NCBI GenBank assembly: GCA_030848705.1
Contig: JAUIZM010000015.1
Span: 868,001-932,000 of the forward strand
Direction of reading: 5' to 3'
DNA length: 64,000 nt
Source of the DNA: Heracleum sosnowskyi
Taxonomy: Eukaryota > Streptophyta > Magnoliopsida > Apiales > Apiaceae
Of this stretch, positions 44,727 through 57,700 are shown in pieces (the first letter of the stretch is position 1; each line of letters starts with the position of its first letter). The position numbers and the translations under genes were made by a program. The notes under the pieces were generated by a model. That model was not told the origin of the DNA and did not search any database. It saw only the letters and a program-made list of their open reading frames with translations.

Positions 44727-46059
44727 TGATGAGTAAAATTATAATACCGCAAGTGCACGGTGTCTGTTATTAGCAGAAACTAGCAAGTACGGGATCGTAT
44801 CCACAAGGAGACAAGTTTCAAGATATTTAATCTAATTATTACAAATTGTTTCTAGAGAAGAACGATATTTGAGAATTTTATGTAACTAAAGAATGCAATT
44901 AAATGTGTTTTAAAATCAATTAACTAAAAGTCTAGGGCAATCGAGTTCACCATGTTTACACCAAAATGGTTTTTAAGCTAAAGCAACTAAAGTGGTCACG
45001 TAGCTAGAGTATGTTAATCTCTCTCGAGTATCAACACTCTCGAAACATGCTTACACAATAATTTCTTTTAGTAATTTAAATGGTCAAGTGATTAGAATAT
45101 GTGTTAATCTCTCTCGAGTATCAACATTCTCATAATTCCAATGATACTCTCGCATTCACATTCATTCGGTTAATTGTATGTGTGCGTCTAATGAGTACAT
45201 TATCTCTCGATCTATTACCATCATTGCATACAAATAATCTATGATATTGGCCAATTACACAAATTAAACATTAAAACATATCAATTAAAATCACTTAGAT
45301 CAATCAAACTACGATGAAAATCAGGCCATTATCATGGTACAAACATGGCTTCCCCTTGCGCCCTAGAATATAACTACTCACTCATGCTAGGAATGAAAGC
45401 AAGGAAAACAATCAAGAAATCCATATAAAACATATACTAATAAGGACAAGAGAATAAAGAATACCTCGAACTATATTAATGAAGATCGAATTATCCAAGC
45501 TAAACAAAGTGTATGAAAGAGATGAAGAAAAACCCTAGTTCTTAGAAATAAACCTCCGTGTCTATTTTTCTCCCCAAGATAATAATAATCCTCCTGATAA
45601 AAACCTCGTCCCTCTATTCTAATAATAAAAGTATTTTGATGATTTAATTAATTTACAAATAAGTCTTCTAAACCGAATAGGATTCTCTAATAAAATTTCG
45701 CAGCTGTCTGATCTCTCCAGTTTCTGGGCTTCTCCAGTTGGATTTTTCTTACTGGACCATCTCAGAAATAAAGAGAATTCCACAAGCTTCACGTGGACTG
45801 TAAGATCATCAAAAACGGACTTCTAGAACTCAAGATACATCCCAAACAATGTAAGGAACCCATGTAGCCAAATAATTCCGAATTTTCTTCTAATTAAGCT
45901 CCAAATAGCCCTTTTTCTTGAAATCCTTCCAAATTTAGAACTTCCTTATATCCTACAATAAAACACCAAAATCTATCAAATAAATATCCAAATCAATGCA
46001 AAACACAATAAATATGAGAATAAAGTCATCTAAAATATATATAAAAATATATTCTATCA
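44727..46059 (-). repeat. Gypsy 5' LTR (Athila/Tat type), truncated element
   Basis: The block runs TGATGAGT ... TCTATCA on the + strand, about 1.33 kb, with TG/CA ends. The motif ACCGCAAGTGCACGGTGTC with GTACGGGATCGTATCCACAA is familiar from Tat-like LTRs. It contains a direct repeat GTTAATCTCTCTCGAGTATC at about 45013 and 45104. Only leader and gag start remain on the internal side. Confidence 0.65.
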
Positions 46060-46800
46060 ATAACCAATTACCTTTTTCACCTAAAATACATTATTTTTTT
46101 TATTTTTTCTAACAAACTCCCTACTTTTTCAAATATATCACGGACAATTACCTTTTTTAACTAAAACATGTTAGTTTTTCTATTTTTCCTTACTAAAACC
46201 CTTCATTTTCCAAAAATATCACGGACAAACCTTTAGTTATTTATTTTTAAACCTAATATTATAATTATTTTTTTAAAAGTTTACCTATTTTAACATGTCT
46301 ACTTATTTTTCTTAAAAAATGCAATTACTAAAAATATTAAAATATAAATAATCAAATACCTATTTATAACCAATTACCTTTTTAGCTAAAACACATTATA
46401 GATTTTTTCTAACAAAGTCCCTCATTTTCTAAATATATCACGGGAAATTGCTTTTTTCAATTTACTTTTTCTATTTTTTTCACTAAAATCCATTCTTTTT
46501 CTAAAAATATCACGGACAAACACTTTACTTATTTATTTTAAAACGTATTTAAATAATTTAAATAATTAAATTTTAAAATCTCATTTTCCAAAAATATCAT
46601 AGACATTTACCTTTTTAAACTAAATATATGTTACATTTTTTATTTGTCCATACTAAAACCACTCATTTTCCAAAAATATAACGAGCAAACCCTTATTTAT
46701 TTTAAAATCTGTTTTAATGTTTTTAATTAATTAAAAGTGTTTAACTATTTTAACATGCCTACTTATTTCTTTAACAAATACAATTAAAAAAATAATAATA
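46060..46800 (+). repeat. Imperfect tandem repeats in Helitron 3' region
   Basis: Units of about 230 bp share AATTACCTTTTT, CTAAAACATGTTA, CATTTTCCAAAAATATCACGGACAAA and TTTAACATGCCTACTTATTT. There are about three long units plus one partial. The reverse complement recurs at 47769-48163 and 62064-62935, so this is a dispersed Helitron family. Confidence 0.6.
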
Positions 46801-46817
46801 AAATAACAATTAACAAT

Positions 46818-46844
46818 CCGTGCATCGCACGGGTTTTAAACTAG
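46818..46844 (+). other. Helitron 3' terminus (hairpin plus CTAG)
   Basis: Six-bp stem CCGTGC/GCACGG with loop ATC, eight bases, then CTAG followed by T. This matches the Helitron end rule. Confidence 0.72.
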
Positions 46845-46905
46845 TACTATATACGTAAAAATGTATTGTTTTCTTCCAAAGAAACACGTTCAAACACTCA
46901 CTTTT

Positions 46906-47611
46906 ATTAATTTTGAGAGTCGACTCCCAAAGCTATGGTTCTAACCGTCACTTCTACATTCTTCGACCTTCATCCCATTCACCGATTAAACCCCCTTCGC
47001 TCTCCCTCCTCTCTTTTATTTACCAATTTTTTGATAAAATCGAGATCTAATCCTTTTTGGGTGAGTTCTGGTTGAGTACCTTGTTACCAAGATTGTTAGT
47101 CATACCCATCTTTTTGGGATGTTATTATGTTATGTTTTGATGTTTTTGTGTGGCTTGTTATCGGGTTCGGTAGTTTTTCTGAGAAGGATTTATACGATAT
47201 TTTGGGTGATCTGTAAGGCTCGCATCAAATCTGGAACGGTGGTGAATACCACAAGAGCTCACCTTTCACAACAAAAAATTGGTCATATTTTGGGGGCATT
47301 TGTTGCTTCAATATCAGTTGATGTAATTGATAGTTTTGAACATTGGGCTACAGATTGTGCTTATGTGAAGGTCAATTACGATGCTACTAATTTCATAGCT
47401 GATGTAGGTTGGATTGCTCGAGATGTCATTGTAATACTTTTTAGATTAAAGAATTGGATATTCTATGTTTTAAGCGATCTGAAAACAAAACGACTATTTG
47501 TTTAGCTCGTTTTTTGTTTCACAATCAGGTTGTAGTTGAAAGTTCGGGGTTTGTCCCGGCTGGGGTTCAATATTTTAATATTTTAATGAATTCTTCCCTT
47601 TACGTCAAAAA
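46906..47611 (+). mobile_element. 5'-truncated LINE-like retroposed sequence with 14-bp TSD
   Basis: AAACACTCACTTTT occurs on both sides (46892-46905 and 47612-47625). The 3' end has a short A-run after TTTACGTC, as expected for target-primed reverse transcription. Inside is a degraded ORF resembling the RNase H end of plant LINE ORF2 (next entry). Confidence 0.6.
47119..47505 (+). pseudogene. Degraded LINE ORF2 C-terminus, RNase H-like
   Basis: The 128-codon frame contains IFWVICKARIK, recalling the LWxIWKARN stretch before RNase H in plant LINEs. It also has YVKVNYDATNFIADVGWIAR, recalling the start of RNase H (VKxNxDGA...GxGxVxRD). The catalytic region after this point is lost. It sits 106 bases before the A-run, where the end of LINE ORF2 is expected. 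Identification rests on weak similarity seen by eye. Confidence 0.4.
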
Positions 47612-47764
47612 AAACACTCACTTTTTTTGACAAAATTTTTACTCTGACACCGAAGGAAAATGCTATATCAAATTCAAAATATGTCGGTAAAAATATTTTA
47701 ATCATATATGATTTAATTAGATTTGATTGTACAATAATTTTATCTATTCCATATCTTCTTTATA

Positions 47765-48163
47765 CTAGCTTATAACCCGTGTGAAGCACGAGCTTTCTTT
47801 TAAAATAATATAAAAAAATTATAGTAAAAATAATTTTTTATATAATTTTTTTTTGTAATTGTTATTTATTAAGTTTACTTAAATTTGTTGTTGACTTATT
47901 AGTTTCATTTATTTAAAAAAATTAGTATGCATGTTAAAATAGGTAATTTTTTTTAAATAATTAAAGGCATTAAAATAGGTTTTAAAATAAATAAGTAAGG
48001 GTTTGTCCGTGATATTTTTGGAAAATGAGGAGTTTTAGTAATGAAAAATAGAAAAACGTAACATGCCCTAATTGAAAAAGGTAATTTTCCGTCATATTTT
48101 TGGAAAATGAGAGGATTTTGTTTGAAAAAATAGAAAAAAATAGGGGGTTTTACAAAAATACCA
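47765..48163 (-). mobile_element. Helitron 3' end, minus orientation, cut by SIRE-like unit
   Basis: CTAG at 47765-47768 with a nearby hairpin (ACCCGTG ... CACGAG) is the reverse of a Helitron terminus. The rest is the reverse complement of the 46060-46800 repeats. It stops at the LTR beginning at 48164. Confidence 0.55.
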
Positions 48164-48658
48164 TGTTAGGCCGAATACACAATATATAATCAAGTATATG
48201 TACGAGAATAACAATAAGAACACTGTTTATGAATAATAAACTGTATGGAATTAATAACTCCTCTCTCAGTGATGAAAAATATCACAAAGAGCTGCTAGGT
48301 TACAAGAATAATCTTTCAAGTATTCGCATCCCTTTTAGGGTTAACCTATCTGTGTTTATATAGTACACAGCTACATACAATCTTTAATTGATATTCCTAT
48401 AAATCAGCTATACAATTAATATCAATTTAGAATTGCTTCTGTCTTCTGTTCCGTTTCCTTAGCCATCACGATATCTCTTTGCTTCTTCCCTTCTTCAAAG
48501 TATATCGCTTCTAGAATCTTCATCGTATATAACACCGACAGCTAAGCAAACTCTGACTGTCAGAGTTTAACAAACTCTGACCAGTCTTCCAGCTAAACTC
48601 TGATAGTATCCTGATACTTTAAACACTGATAAACAAACATCAGCAATTATATCTAACA
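48164..48658 (-). repeat. LTR A, outer 3' LTR of family-C unit
   Basis: 495 bp, TG...CA, followed on the inside by a polypurine tract. TATA TATATAAA is the complement of 48355-48362. It contains four ACTCTGA/TCAGAGT words in its U3. Confidence 0.9.
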
Positions 48659-48667
48659 ATCTCCCCC
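48659..48667 (-). other. Polypurine tract beside LTR A
   Basis: ATCTCCCCC; GGGGGAGAT on the element strand. Confidence 0.85.
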
Positions 48668-48803
48668 AACTTGTGCATAAAAGAAAATATACAAGTTAAC
48701 AGATAATTGATGATGTCAAAACATATAACAAATGCAGTGTTTATAAAATCACAGAGTTTATATTTAACTTTAAACAGAAAACTTAAAAACTTACAGACTA
48801 AAT

Positions 48804-51800
48804 TTACTTAATCTCTTCAACTTCAGGTACAGTTCTGAGGTAATCTGTAAGCAGTCTTCTTTCAGCCCTTTCTAGCTCAACTACCATAATTTCTTTCAAT
48901 TCCTTTAACTCTGGATCATTCTCTCCAGTTTGATAGATAGCAGCTCTCAAGGCATAGATACTATTCTTTTTCATCTCATTACCTAGCTTTATCATGAAGG
49001 ATTTATCTGAATCCAGATTAAATTCCAACACCTTTATTCCAAGAGCTGTTGTAAGTTTTGCACTATTCCTCTTCATCTCCACAAGCTTTCCATTATAATC
49101 TCTGTACTTTGGTATATAAGAACCTACAGACTTTAGGCCACTGAGGGCTCTAGCTTTCATCATTCTTCTTCTTAATACCTTAGCTGCTTGTTGAGTTCTT
49201 TGATTTTTAACTTTCAGTAGATACAGCACATACTCCAGCTCCTCCTTCATTTTCAGTTCAATATCAGCTTCTCCAACTTTGTATACTCTTCCATCAGTCT
49301 TGAAGTATAACAGAAAATCCCTTTTCAAACCTCTATGATGTATTAACTGAACAGACTCCAAAGAATCAAGATTTTCTTGAGTCACACCAATAACAGGTTC
49401 AGCTAATGAGGTATGATCCATAGGACTGTTATTCACCCTCTTCTCTCTATGAGATCCTAAACCAGATCTATCTCGAGATTCTTTGCCCATGATGGTTCTG
49501 CTCTGAAGAATATTTTCATTTCCAGGAATCAGAGAATGTTGAACTGTAATAGGTTTTTCAAACATCCTTTGAAGTTGAGAAGAAGATAATTGAGTCTGTA
49601 CAACTTGAGTAGTATCAGTGGTTGTCACAGCTTCTAACGATTTGTCAACTTGAGCATTGTCAGAGGTTGATTGAGCTTTCTTCAGTACTTGATTTTCTTC
49701 TACAAGCTTCCCTTTGCCTTTATCAAGACTAGCTTCAACTGGTCTTCTTGAATATTGTAAACTCTGTTGAGAATTTACATTTTCTTTGATAATAATCCCT
49801 TTCTCTTTAGGCCTTGAAACTTTAACAACCTTCTTGATTTTTCCAGACTTCAAATTCTTTTCATGCTCTTCAGCCAGCATCTTCTCTTCAGCTTGAATGT
49901 CTTCAATCGTTGCATCTGCACCATGCTCTTCCAGGAACAACTGAGCTGCAATCTCTTCATCAGTATTTGGTTGAGAAGTGAGCAATAAGCTTCTAGCTTT
50001 TGAAGAAGATTGAGCTGCAGTGTTTATTCTATCAGAGTTTGTCTTAGCAGTAGCAGAGTTTGACCTTAGTCTCCCTTGCTCTTGAATTGATTTTGACCTA
50101 AACTCTTTGTCTCTTGCTCCACCGTCACCAGTATCATCCTTCTTGCTCAGAGTTTGAGATTTCTTGCATTTGTCTTTGAATACTCTCTCCCCCTTTTTGA
50201 CATCATCAGGAATCAACACTGATGTGAGCAATTCAAGTGAAGCGGCAATTGAATCAATCTTATCAGACATGACATTTTGATTTTCTTCAACTTTGCTTAG
50301 CCTGGTTCTTATAGCCTCCTGATCTCTAGATAAAGAAAATTTTTCTTGTTTCAAAGTCAGTTCCCTTGCTGCCACATCATTTCTCAACCCAGTAACATCT
50401 TTCTGAGTTTCATCAAAACGGTTGTTAAGAGACTTTACTTGTACAATTGTAGCTTTAAGATGTGCAAGAAGTTCAGGATTTGTGATAGTAGCAGCAGTCT
50501 TGGACACAAATTCAGCTGCCCTTTGATTAGGAAAGATACATTCATGACTCGACCAATTTACAAAGTACATATTCTGAAAATGAGTTTCAGTATTATGTTG
50601 AGATGAACCACCAAACTCAGGCACTTTAGGATTCGGTTGAACTGAAATCCTTGGAGAAGATGAAGAAGCAGCTTTGTCATCAGACTTTGCTGAAGTTGGA
50701 GAATTAGGAATATTCTCAGCAAAAGTTTCTTGGACATCTTCATTTGCAATCTTTTCAGAGTTTAGGTTTTCATCCTCATTTTCTTGAACAGCTTCAACAA
50801 TATCAACAATAGGCTCTGCAGCAGTCTCTGCATCATCTTCAAGTACAGCCTTTGTTGTCTGATCAACCTCCTCACCCTTTTCAATAACCAGGTGAGTAAC
50901 AGAGCATAGCTCTGTGTGAGTAGCCATAGACTCATCAAGAATCACTGTTGGTTGATCAGCTGCCACATCCTCTGTTTCATCAACACTATCAAACTCTTTA
51001 CGAGTTGCAGAGGGATGTGCTTCAAAATTGTCTTCTATCTCCATTTCCAAGATTGGCTCAGACTGGTCAGCATTCAAGTCAGCCATCTCATCAGCATTTG
51101 CTCTGGCTTCATCAGGCACAGTAGCATTCTCAGTAACATCTTGAGAGACAATCTCTGGAGCTTCAGCAGGTGTGGATTCTTGAACCACTTCATCAAATAA
51201 GTAATCAGCTACCAGCTTCCTTCGTTTGATCTGTGAGGGCTCAGCATCAGAGTGTGGTCTATTTGCCTTTTTCTTGATTCTTGAAGTACCAACAGTCTTT
51301 GGTAAATCAGCAGCAAAAGATGGTTTAGAAGCCTTGACAGCTTTAAAAGCCCTATGCTTAGTCCTACCTCCAGATTTTGGTCTTTGGGAAGTAGATTGAG
51401 GATCAGTGTTTAATGGTTGAGGCTCTGGTTGAGGTTGTGGTTGTAGAAACTGTTGGACTGAATCAGGAAGTAACAAGTCCCCAACATTTCCCTTCTTAAC
51501 ATCTTTATTTGTTAAATCAGAGAATATTCTCTTATGTAATTTAAACGAGGGAATAACATCATCCTCAGCAATCTCAACCCCATCAACACAAGCAGAAACT
51601 ATCAATTGACAAAAGCGAGCAAAATATACTACGCTTCTATTTTCCGTCATCTTTTCTCCTATGTTTTGAAGAACTAGTCTAGCAAAATCAAAGTTATTAC
51701 CATAGAGAAAAGAATACCCGATTTGCAGACTATCAATTGGAATAGCATCCCAATTTGTGCATTTCTTCCCGAACGCTCTTGTTATGCAATCAAAGAAGAA

Positions 51801-52195
51801 ACCCCATTCCTTCCTTAAGAGCGGTCGCTTCAATTGACCAATCCTTGCCAAGGACCCACTATAACCAATATCCCTCATCATCCTCTGTAGATCAGCATCA
51901 CCAACAGAGATTGTATAAGCATTGAAATCTTCAAAGCCCAGAGCATCACGAACAGTGGTTGGAGTGACCACAAACTCTTGGTCTTCAAACTCAAAAACAA
52001 TTGAAGGAGTCCCAGATTCTCCTCCATCATCATAGACGCATGTCTCCCAGAAAGCTTTGATTTGCAATCTAGAAAGCTTCGCTGGTTCAACAAGAGCTTG
52101 CCCAATATCAGACTGTGCAAGGAAATTTTGAAAGGTGCTGCATAGTTGTTAGGAACGAACTCGAGACCAACAGAGTGAAAAACAGTGGTTTCCAT
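48804..52195 (-). pseudogene. env-like ORF, frame broken near its start (family C)
   Basis: ATG at 52195 opens as in the intact copy at 54756-58295, but a deletion of about 43 bp near 52140 shifts the frame. The main frame then runs 52067-48804 for 1087 codons without a stop. N-terminal domain with EWGFFFDCITRAF, nuclear-signal-like basic patches, acidic Glu/Asp/Ala middle, coiled-coil region, DVKKGER encoded by the purine tract at 50184-50198, and C-terminal LESVQLIHHRGLKRDFLLYF domain ending near LTR A. No membrane span is seen. Confidence 0.82.
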
Positions 52196-52459
52196 TAGAA
52201 ACAGAGTTGAAAATGATCAGAGAATAAGCTTTGAAAAGTGAAAAGTGTTGGAGAGTGAAAAGTGTTTGTGAAAATGTGTGTGTGACAATATCTGTGAATG
52301 GAGTAAGTGTGTAAAGTATACGAACGTTGTGTGTATATTGATTAAATACAAAAATTAAAACTCAAGAGTTTTAATCATTAAGATACACAACTTGCTTACT
52401 CGTGAAGTGTGTGAGTGGGACAGGTGTCACACATGCAGTTACTGCCAGCAGTAACGTGG
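52196..52459 (-). promoter_or_regulatory. pol-env interval of broken family-C copy
   Basis: Leader-like sequence upstream of ATG 52195. It matches the interval before the intact env-like ORF, but the two CACGTG sites there are degraded here (CAGGTG near 52420). It joins pol sequence near 52460 at a deletion that removes most of RT and all of RNase H. Confidence 0.5.
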
Positions 52460-54112
52460 TAGTTTCCTTTGTAATTACTCCCTCACTGTCAGTCTTGTTT
52501 CTGAAAACCCACTTTGTACCAACAACAGATCTGTTCTTGGGTCTTGGTACCAGTGTCCAGACTTCATTTCTTTCAAACTCATTCAATTCCTCCTGCATTG
52601 TTGTGATCCAGTTAGCATCTTGAAGAGCTTCATCCACTTTCTTAGGCTCTGTTTGAGATATGAATGCATGAAACAGACATTCATTTGCTGTAGCACTTCT
52701 TGTTCTCACACTTGCATCTGGATCTCCAATTATCAGATCAGGTGTATGAGCATGTGTCCACTTTCTTGCTGTAGGTAAGTGGCTTCTTACATCATTATTG
52801 GATCCTCCCCCTTGATCCATGCTCTCCTGATTTTCTTGTTGACCATCTATATTTTCTGAGGCTCCCCCTGAATTGGACTGTGCAGTGTTTAAACTTTCAG
52901 AGTTTGGGCCAGAGTTTGTGTCAGATTCTTCAGCTGACTCACTTCCAGAATGTGAGTCATCATTTTGAGATGTTCCTGAAGTATCTTCTTGCTCCCCCTC
53001 AACTGGTTCTCTATTTTGTTCTGTCAGAGAAACTTCCTCAGTGTTTACCAATAGAGGTTCAGAGTATGCTTCAACAGAGTTTGTTGGATAGGCTCCATCA
53101 GAGTTTACGTCATCAGAGTTTAGATCTTCATTTTCAAAGCGTAGTTGATCATGATTTTCTTCATCTTCAAGTCCAGTTATCTTCTTGTCATCAAATGACA
53201 CATGTATAGATTCCATGATCACTTTTGTTCTCAGATTATAAACTCTAAATGCTTTAGTCGACAGTGGATATCCAACAAAAATTCATTCATCAGCTTTTAA
53301 GTCAAACTTGGTCAACTGTTCAGGATGAGTTTTCAACACAAAGCATTTGCACCCGAAAATATGAAAATATTTCAGGTTTGGTTTCTTTTTCTTCACCATT
53401 TCATATGGTGTTTTCCCATGCATGTTGATCAGTGTAGCATTTTGAGTAAAACAAGCAGTTTGAACAGCTTCTACCCAGAAATAAGTTGGCAATTTTGCTT
53501 CATCAAGCATTGTTCTGGCAGCTTCGATTAAAGTTTTGTTCTTTCTTTTAACTACACCATTCTGCTGTGGAGTCCCTGGTGCAGAAAATTCTTGCTTCAC
53601 TCCTCTTTCTTTGCAAAATTCATCCATTGTAGCATTTCTGAATTCAGTACCATTATCACTCCTGATAATTTTCACTTTATACTGTGATCCTTTATCCAGT
53701 AGCTTCACATGTTCCATCAGAGTTAAGGCAGTTTGATCCTTCTTTGCTAGAAAATACACCCAGGTGTATCTAGTGTACTCATCAACATTGACTAAAGCAT
53801 ATTTCTTTCTGCCAAGAGACATTACATTCACTGCACCAAATAGATCAACATGAAGAAGATGATAAGGATCCACAACTGAAGATTCAGACTTACTCTTGAA
53901 AGATGACTTCCTTTGTTTGGCTTTTTGACAAGAATCACACAGACCATCTAAGCTGAGTATAGATTTTGGAAGTCCCCTTACAAGATCTTTTCGAATCAAC
54001 TCATTGATATTTTTCAGATTTAGATGAGAGGGCTTCTTATGCCATTTCCAGCTCTCTTCACTAGACATCTTTGCAGATAGACACACAGCTTTTCCTTCAG
54101 AGTTTGTTACCA
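52460..54112 (-). pseudogene. pol: Pol fragment: integrase and start of RT (family C)
   Basis: From 54112: integrase zinc finger (WHKKPSHLNL ... CDSC, with Pro where Leu is usual), integrase core (VDLFGAVN; RSDNGTEF; QQNGVVKRKN) and the linker with purine tracts at 52991-53000 and 52861-52870, ending in the first part of RT (VWTLVPRPKNRSVVGTKWVF). The catalytic Glu region reads VVKRKN instead of VVERKN, which would kill integrase. TGA at 53283-53285 replaces a Gly codon. Protease, YVDD and RNase H are missing. Confidence 0.85.
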
Positions 54113-54609
54113 TGTTAGGCCGAATACACAATATATAATCAATATATGTATGAGAATAACAATCAAGAACACTATTTATGAACAATAAACTGAATTATAA
54201 TAAATAACTCTTCTCTCAGTGATGTAAAATATCACAGAGAGCTGCTAGGTTACAAGAATAATGTATTCAGTATTCGCTTCCCTTTTAGGGTTAACCTATC
54301 TGTGTTTATATAGTACACATCTACATAGATTCAATCTCTAATTGATATTCCTACAAATTAGCTATACAATTTATATCAAATTAGGATTGCTTTTGTCTTC
54401 TGATCCGTTTCCTTAGCTATCTCAATATATCTTGCTTCTTTCCATCTTCAAGATATATTGCTTCTAGAATCTTCATATTAGCACCGACAGCTTCAGCAAA
54501 CTTTCACCCCGTCAGACTTTAACAAACTCTGACTGGCTTCTAGTATAAACTCTGATGAGTACCTGTTACTTAAACACTGATAAACAATCATCAGCAATTA
54601 TATCTAACA
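54113..54609 (-). repeat. LTR B, inner 3' LTR of family C
   Basis: 497 bp, TG...CA, beside a polypurine tract, so it is a 3' LTR. It differs from LTRs A and C at many sites. Its left flank also ends in TACCA (54108-54112). Confidence 0.88.
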
Positions 54610-54618
54610 ATCTCCCCC
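54610..54618 (-). other. Polypurine tract beside LTR B
   Basis: ATCTCCCCC next to the LTR end; GGGGGAGAT on the element strand. Confidence 0.85.
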
Positions 54619-54755
54619 AACTTGTGCATAACAAAAATGTACAAGTTTAAAAGATAATTGATGATGTCAAAACATATAACAAATGCAGTGTTTATAACAT
54701 AACAGAGTTTAACTTTTACTTAGAACATAAAACTTTAAAAACTTACAGACAGTCT

Positions 54756-57700
54756 TTACTTAATTTCCTCAATGTCAGGCACTGTCTTGAGATAATCTGT
54801 TAGAAGTCTTCTTTCAGCTCTTTCTAGCTCAGCAGTCATAATCTCTTTCAGCTCCTTAAGTTCTGGGTTTTTTTCACCAGTCTGATATATGACAGCCCTC
54901 AGAGAATATATGTTGTTTTTATTCATCTCATTTCCTAGCCTGATATAGTAAGACTTGTCTGATTCCAAATTGAATTCCAAAACTTTAATACCAAGTGTTG
55001 TTCTGAATCTAGCACTATTTCTCTTCATTTCTACAAGATTTCCATGGTAATCTCTGTACTTAGGAATATATGCACTTGAAATTTTGGCTCCACACAAAAC
55101 TTTAGACTTCATCATTCTCTCTCTTAAAACTTGAGCAGCATTGTGAGTACTTTGATTTTTCACTTTTAGCAGATATAAAACATACTCCAGCTCTTCCCAT
55201 AGTTTTAGATGAATGTCAGCTTCTCCAACTCTATAAACTCTTCCATCAGCCATAAAATATAACAGAAACTCCTTTTTGATTCCTCTGTGATAGATCATCT
55301 GAACAGACTCTAACTTGTCAAGGCTTTCTTGAGTTACCCCAACACCAGGTTCTGCCAGAGATGTATGATCTAAAGGGCTGTTATTTATTCTTCTCTCTCT
55401 ATGTGATCCCAAACCAGATCTATCATAGGATTCCTTTCCTAACACAGTTCTGCTTTGTAGAATTTTCACATTTTCTGGCTTCAGAGTTTCATCTTTAGAT
55501 GGTCTTCGAAAATTACCTTGGAGTTGTGGAGATATCAATTGAGTTTGTACAACTTGAGCAGTGTCAGAGGTTGTCACAACTTTAACAGAATCATCAACTT
55601 GAGCAACGTCAGTGGTTGATTGATTAGGTCTTAATTCAACTTGAGCAATGTCAGAGATTGAATAAGCCTTCTTTGATAACTTGGGTTCTTCAATTATTTT
55701 TCCTTTCCCTTTATCAGTATTTGCTCCAACAGGCCTCCTTGAGTATTGTAAACTCTGTTCAGAATTTACATTCTCTCTAATAGAAATTCCTTGTTCCTTT
55801 TTCCTAAGAGCCTTGGCAGCCTTCTTATAAATTCCAGCTTCAACATTCTTCTTATGTTCTTCAGCAAGAATCTTCAATTCAGCATCAATGTCTTCAACTG
55901 TGGCTTCACCACCATGTTCTTCCAAAAAGAGTTTAGCAGCAATCTCTTCATCAGTAATTGGATTAGCTGAAATAGCTAGACTTTTAAGTCTTGAAGAAGA
56001 TTGAGCAGCACCAGATTGAGTACCAGAGTTTACTCTTTCAGAGTTTGTCAACTTAGCAGAGTTTGACCTAAGTCTCCTTTGCTCTTGAATAGATTTTGAC
56101 CTTTTCTCTGATTCTTTGCTTCCACCATCAGTTGCATCATCCCTCCGTCTCAGAGTTGGAGCCCTTTTGCATTTGTCTTTAGGAACTCTCTCCCCCTTTT
56201 TGACATCATCAGGAATAAGTACTGATGTCAGCAACTCCAAAGATGCAGCAATTGAATCAATCTTTGTAGACATTTCAGCTTGATTGCTCTCAACTTTGGT
56301 TAGCCTTTTCTTGATTTCTAGTTGATCCTTGATCATAGAGGAAACTTTAACTCTATCATTCCTCAAGGCCAATTCTTTAGTAGCAATATCATTACTCAAT
56401 CCAATGACAGCTTTGTGAGTCTCATCAAAGCGATTGTGCAATGATTTGACTTGAACAATTGTAGCCTTAAAATGTGTCAACAGCTCAGGATTGGAAATCT
56501 CTTTAGCAGACTTATTAACAAAATCAGCAGTCCTTTGAGTAGAGAAAATACAATCAGCCCCTGACCAATTTGCATAATGCATTTCTCTGTAATGAGCTTC
56601 AGTTGCATGTTGATTTTCTTTGATAGACTCGGCAGTGGGATCCCTTAGAAAAGGTTCATCAGAGTCTGAAAGTGCAATATTGATGCCAGAGTTTGCATGA
56701 ATAGAATGTACAGAAGTATTATCATCAGAATCAACTCTTTCTTCATCAACATTTTCTGCAGCTTCTTCAATGATATTCTCTGCAGTAACTTCAGTATTTA
56801 ACTGTGCAGCTTCAACAGGAACTGTAACAACAACTTCTTCTTCTGCTGTAGCTTCATTCATCTTTTCCACAGCAGTTTCAACAATCTTCTCAGAAGAGAC
56901 AGATTTTGCTTCCTGATCAACCTCATCACCAACTTCAAGAACTTGATTGGTGACAGAGAGAATCTCTGTATGAGTTTCCATAGACTCTTCAATTACCAGA
57001 GTGGCTTGATCAGCTGCCACATCCTCAGTGTCACAAACACTGATAGCAGGATGTGCTTCAAAATCTTCTTCATTATTCATCTCCAATATTGGTTCAATCA
57101 ACACCTCAGGAGCTTCATCAGAATTTACTCTGTCCTCTATAGGCACAGTAGTTTCAACATTTACATCAGTTGCAGGAGCTTCATTCTGTTCAGTTGCTGG
57201 AACAGCTTCAGATTCTAACTCATCAAAAAGATAGTTAGCAATCAATCTTCTTCTTCTTTGATTGAGAGTTTCAGTATCATCCTCATCATCAGAACGAGGT
57301 CTCTTTGCTCTCCTTTTCTTGGAAGGTCCAACAGACTGTGGCATAGAAGACTTTGACACTCCAACTTCAGTAGCTGGCTTAACAGTCTTAGCAGGTTTAA
57401 AAGCCATGTGTTTGATTCTACCACCAGTATGAATTGGTTGTGATGTAGATGGAGGAACTTCAGTGTTTAATGGTTCTGGTTGTGGTTCTGCTTGAATAGA
57501 ATCATCCAAAAACTGTTGCACTAATGTAGGAAGTAAAAGATCACCTACATTACCCTTCTTAACATCCTTATTCACAAGATCAGAGAATATACGCTTGTGT
57601 AACTTAAAGCATGGAATAACATCTTCATCAAGAATATCTACCCCACTAACACAAGCAGAAAGTAAAAGCTGACAGAATCTAGCAAAGTAAACTACTCTCC

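Larger units (their letters stand above)
31144..46844 (+). mobile_element. Non-autonomous Helitron, split by family-A element
   Basis: The 5' end TCAATAC (31144-31150) joins TATTATATAAAGG at 42968 once the retroelement and one TSD copy are removed, a typical plant Helitron start. The 3' end has a hairpin CCGTGC-ATC-GCACGG (46818-46832), then CTAG at 46841-46844 followed by T, matching the CTRR^T rule. The body is about 3.9 kb without Rep/helicase coding. It also contains a truncated gypsy LTR and leader (44490-46059) and about 230-bp repeats before the terminus. Confidence 0.7.
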
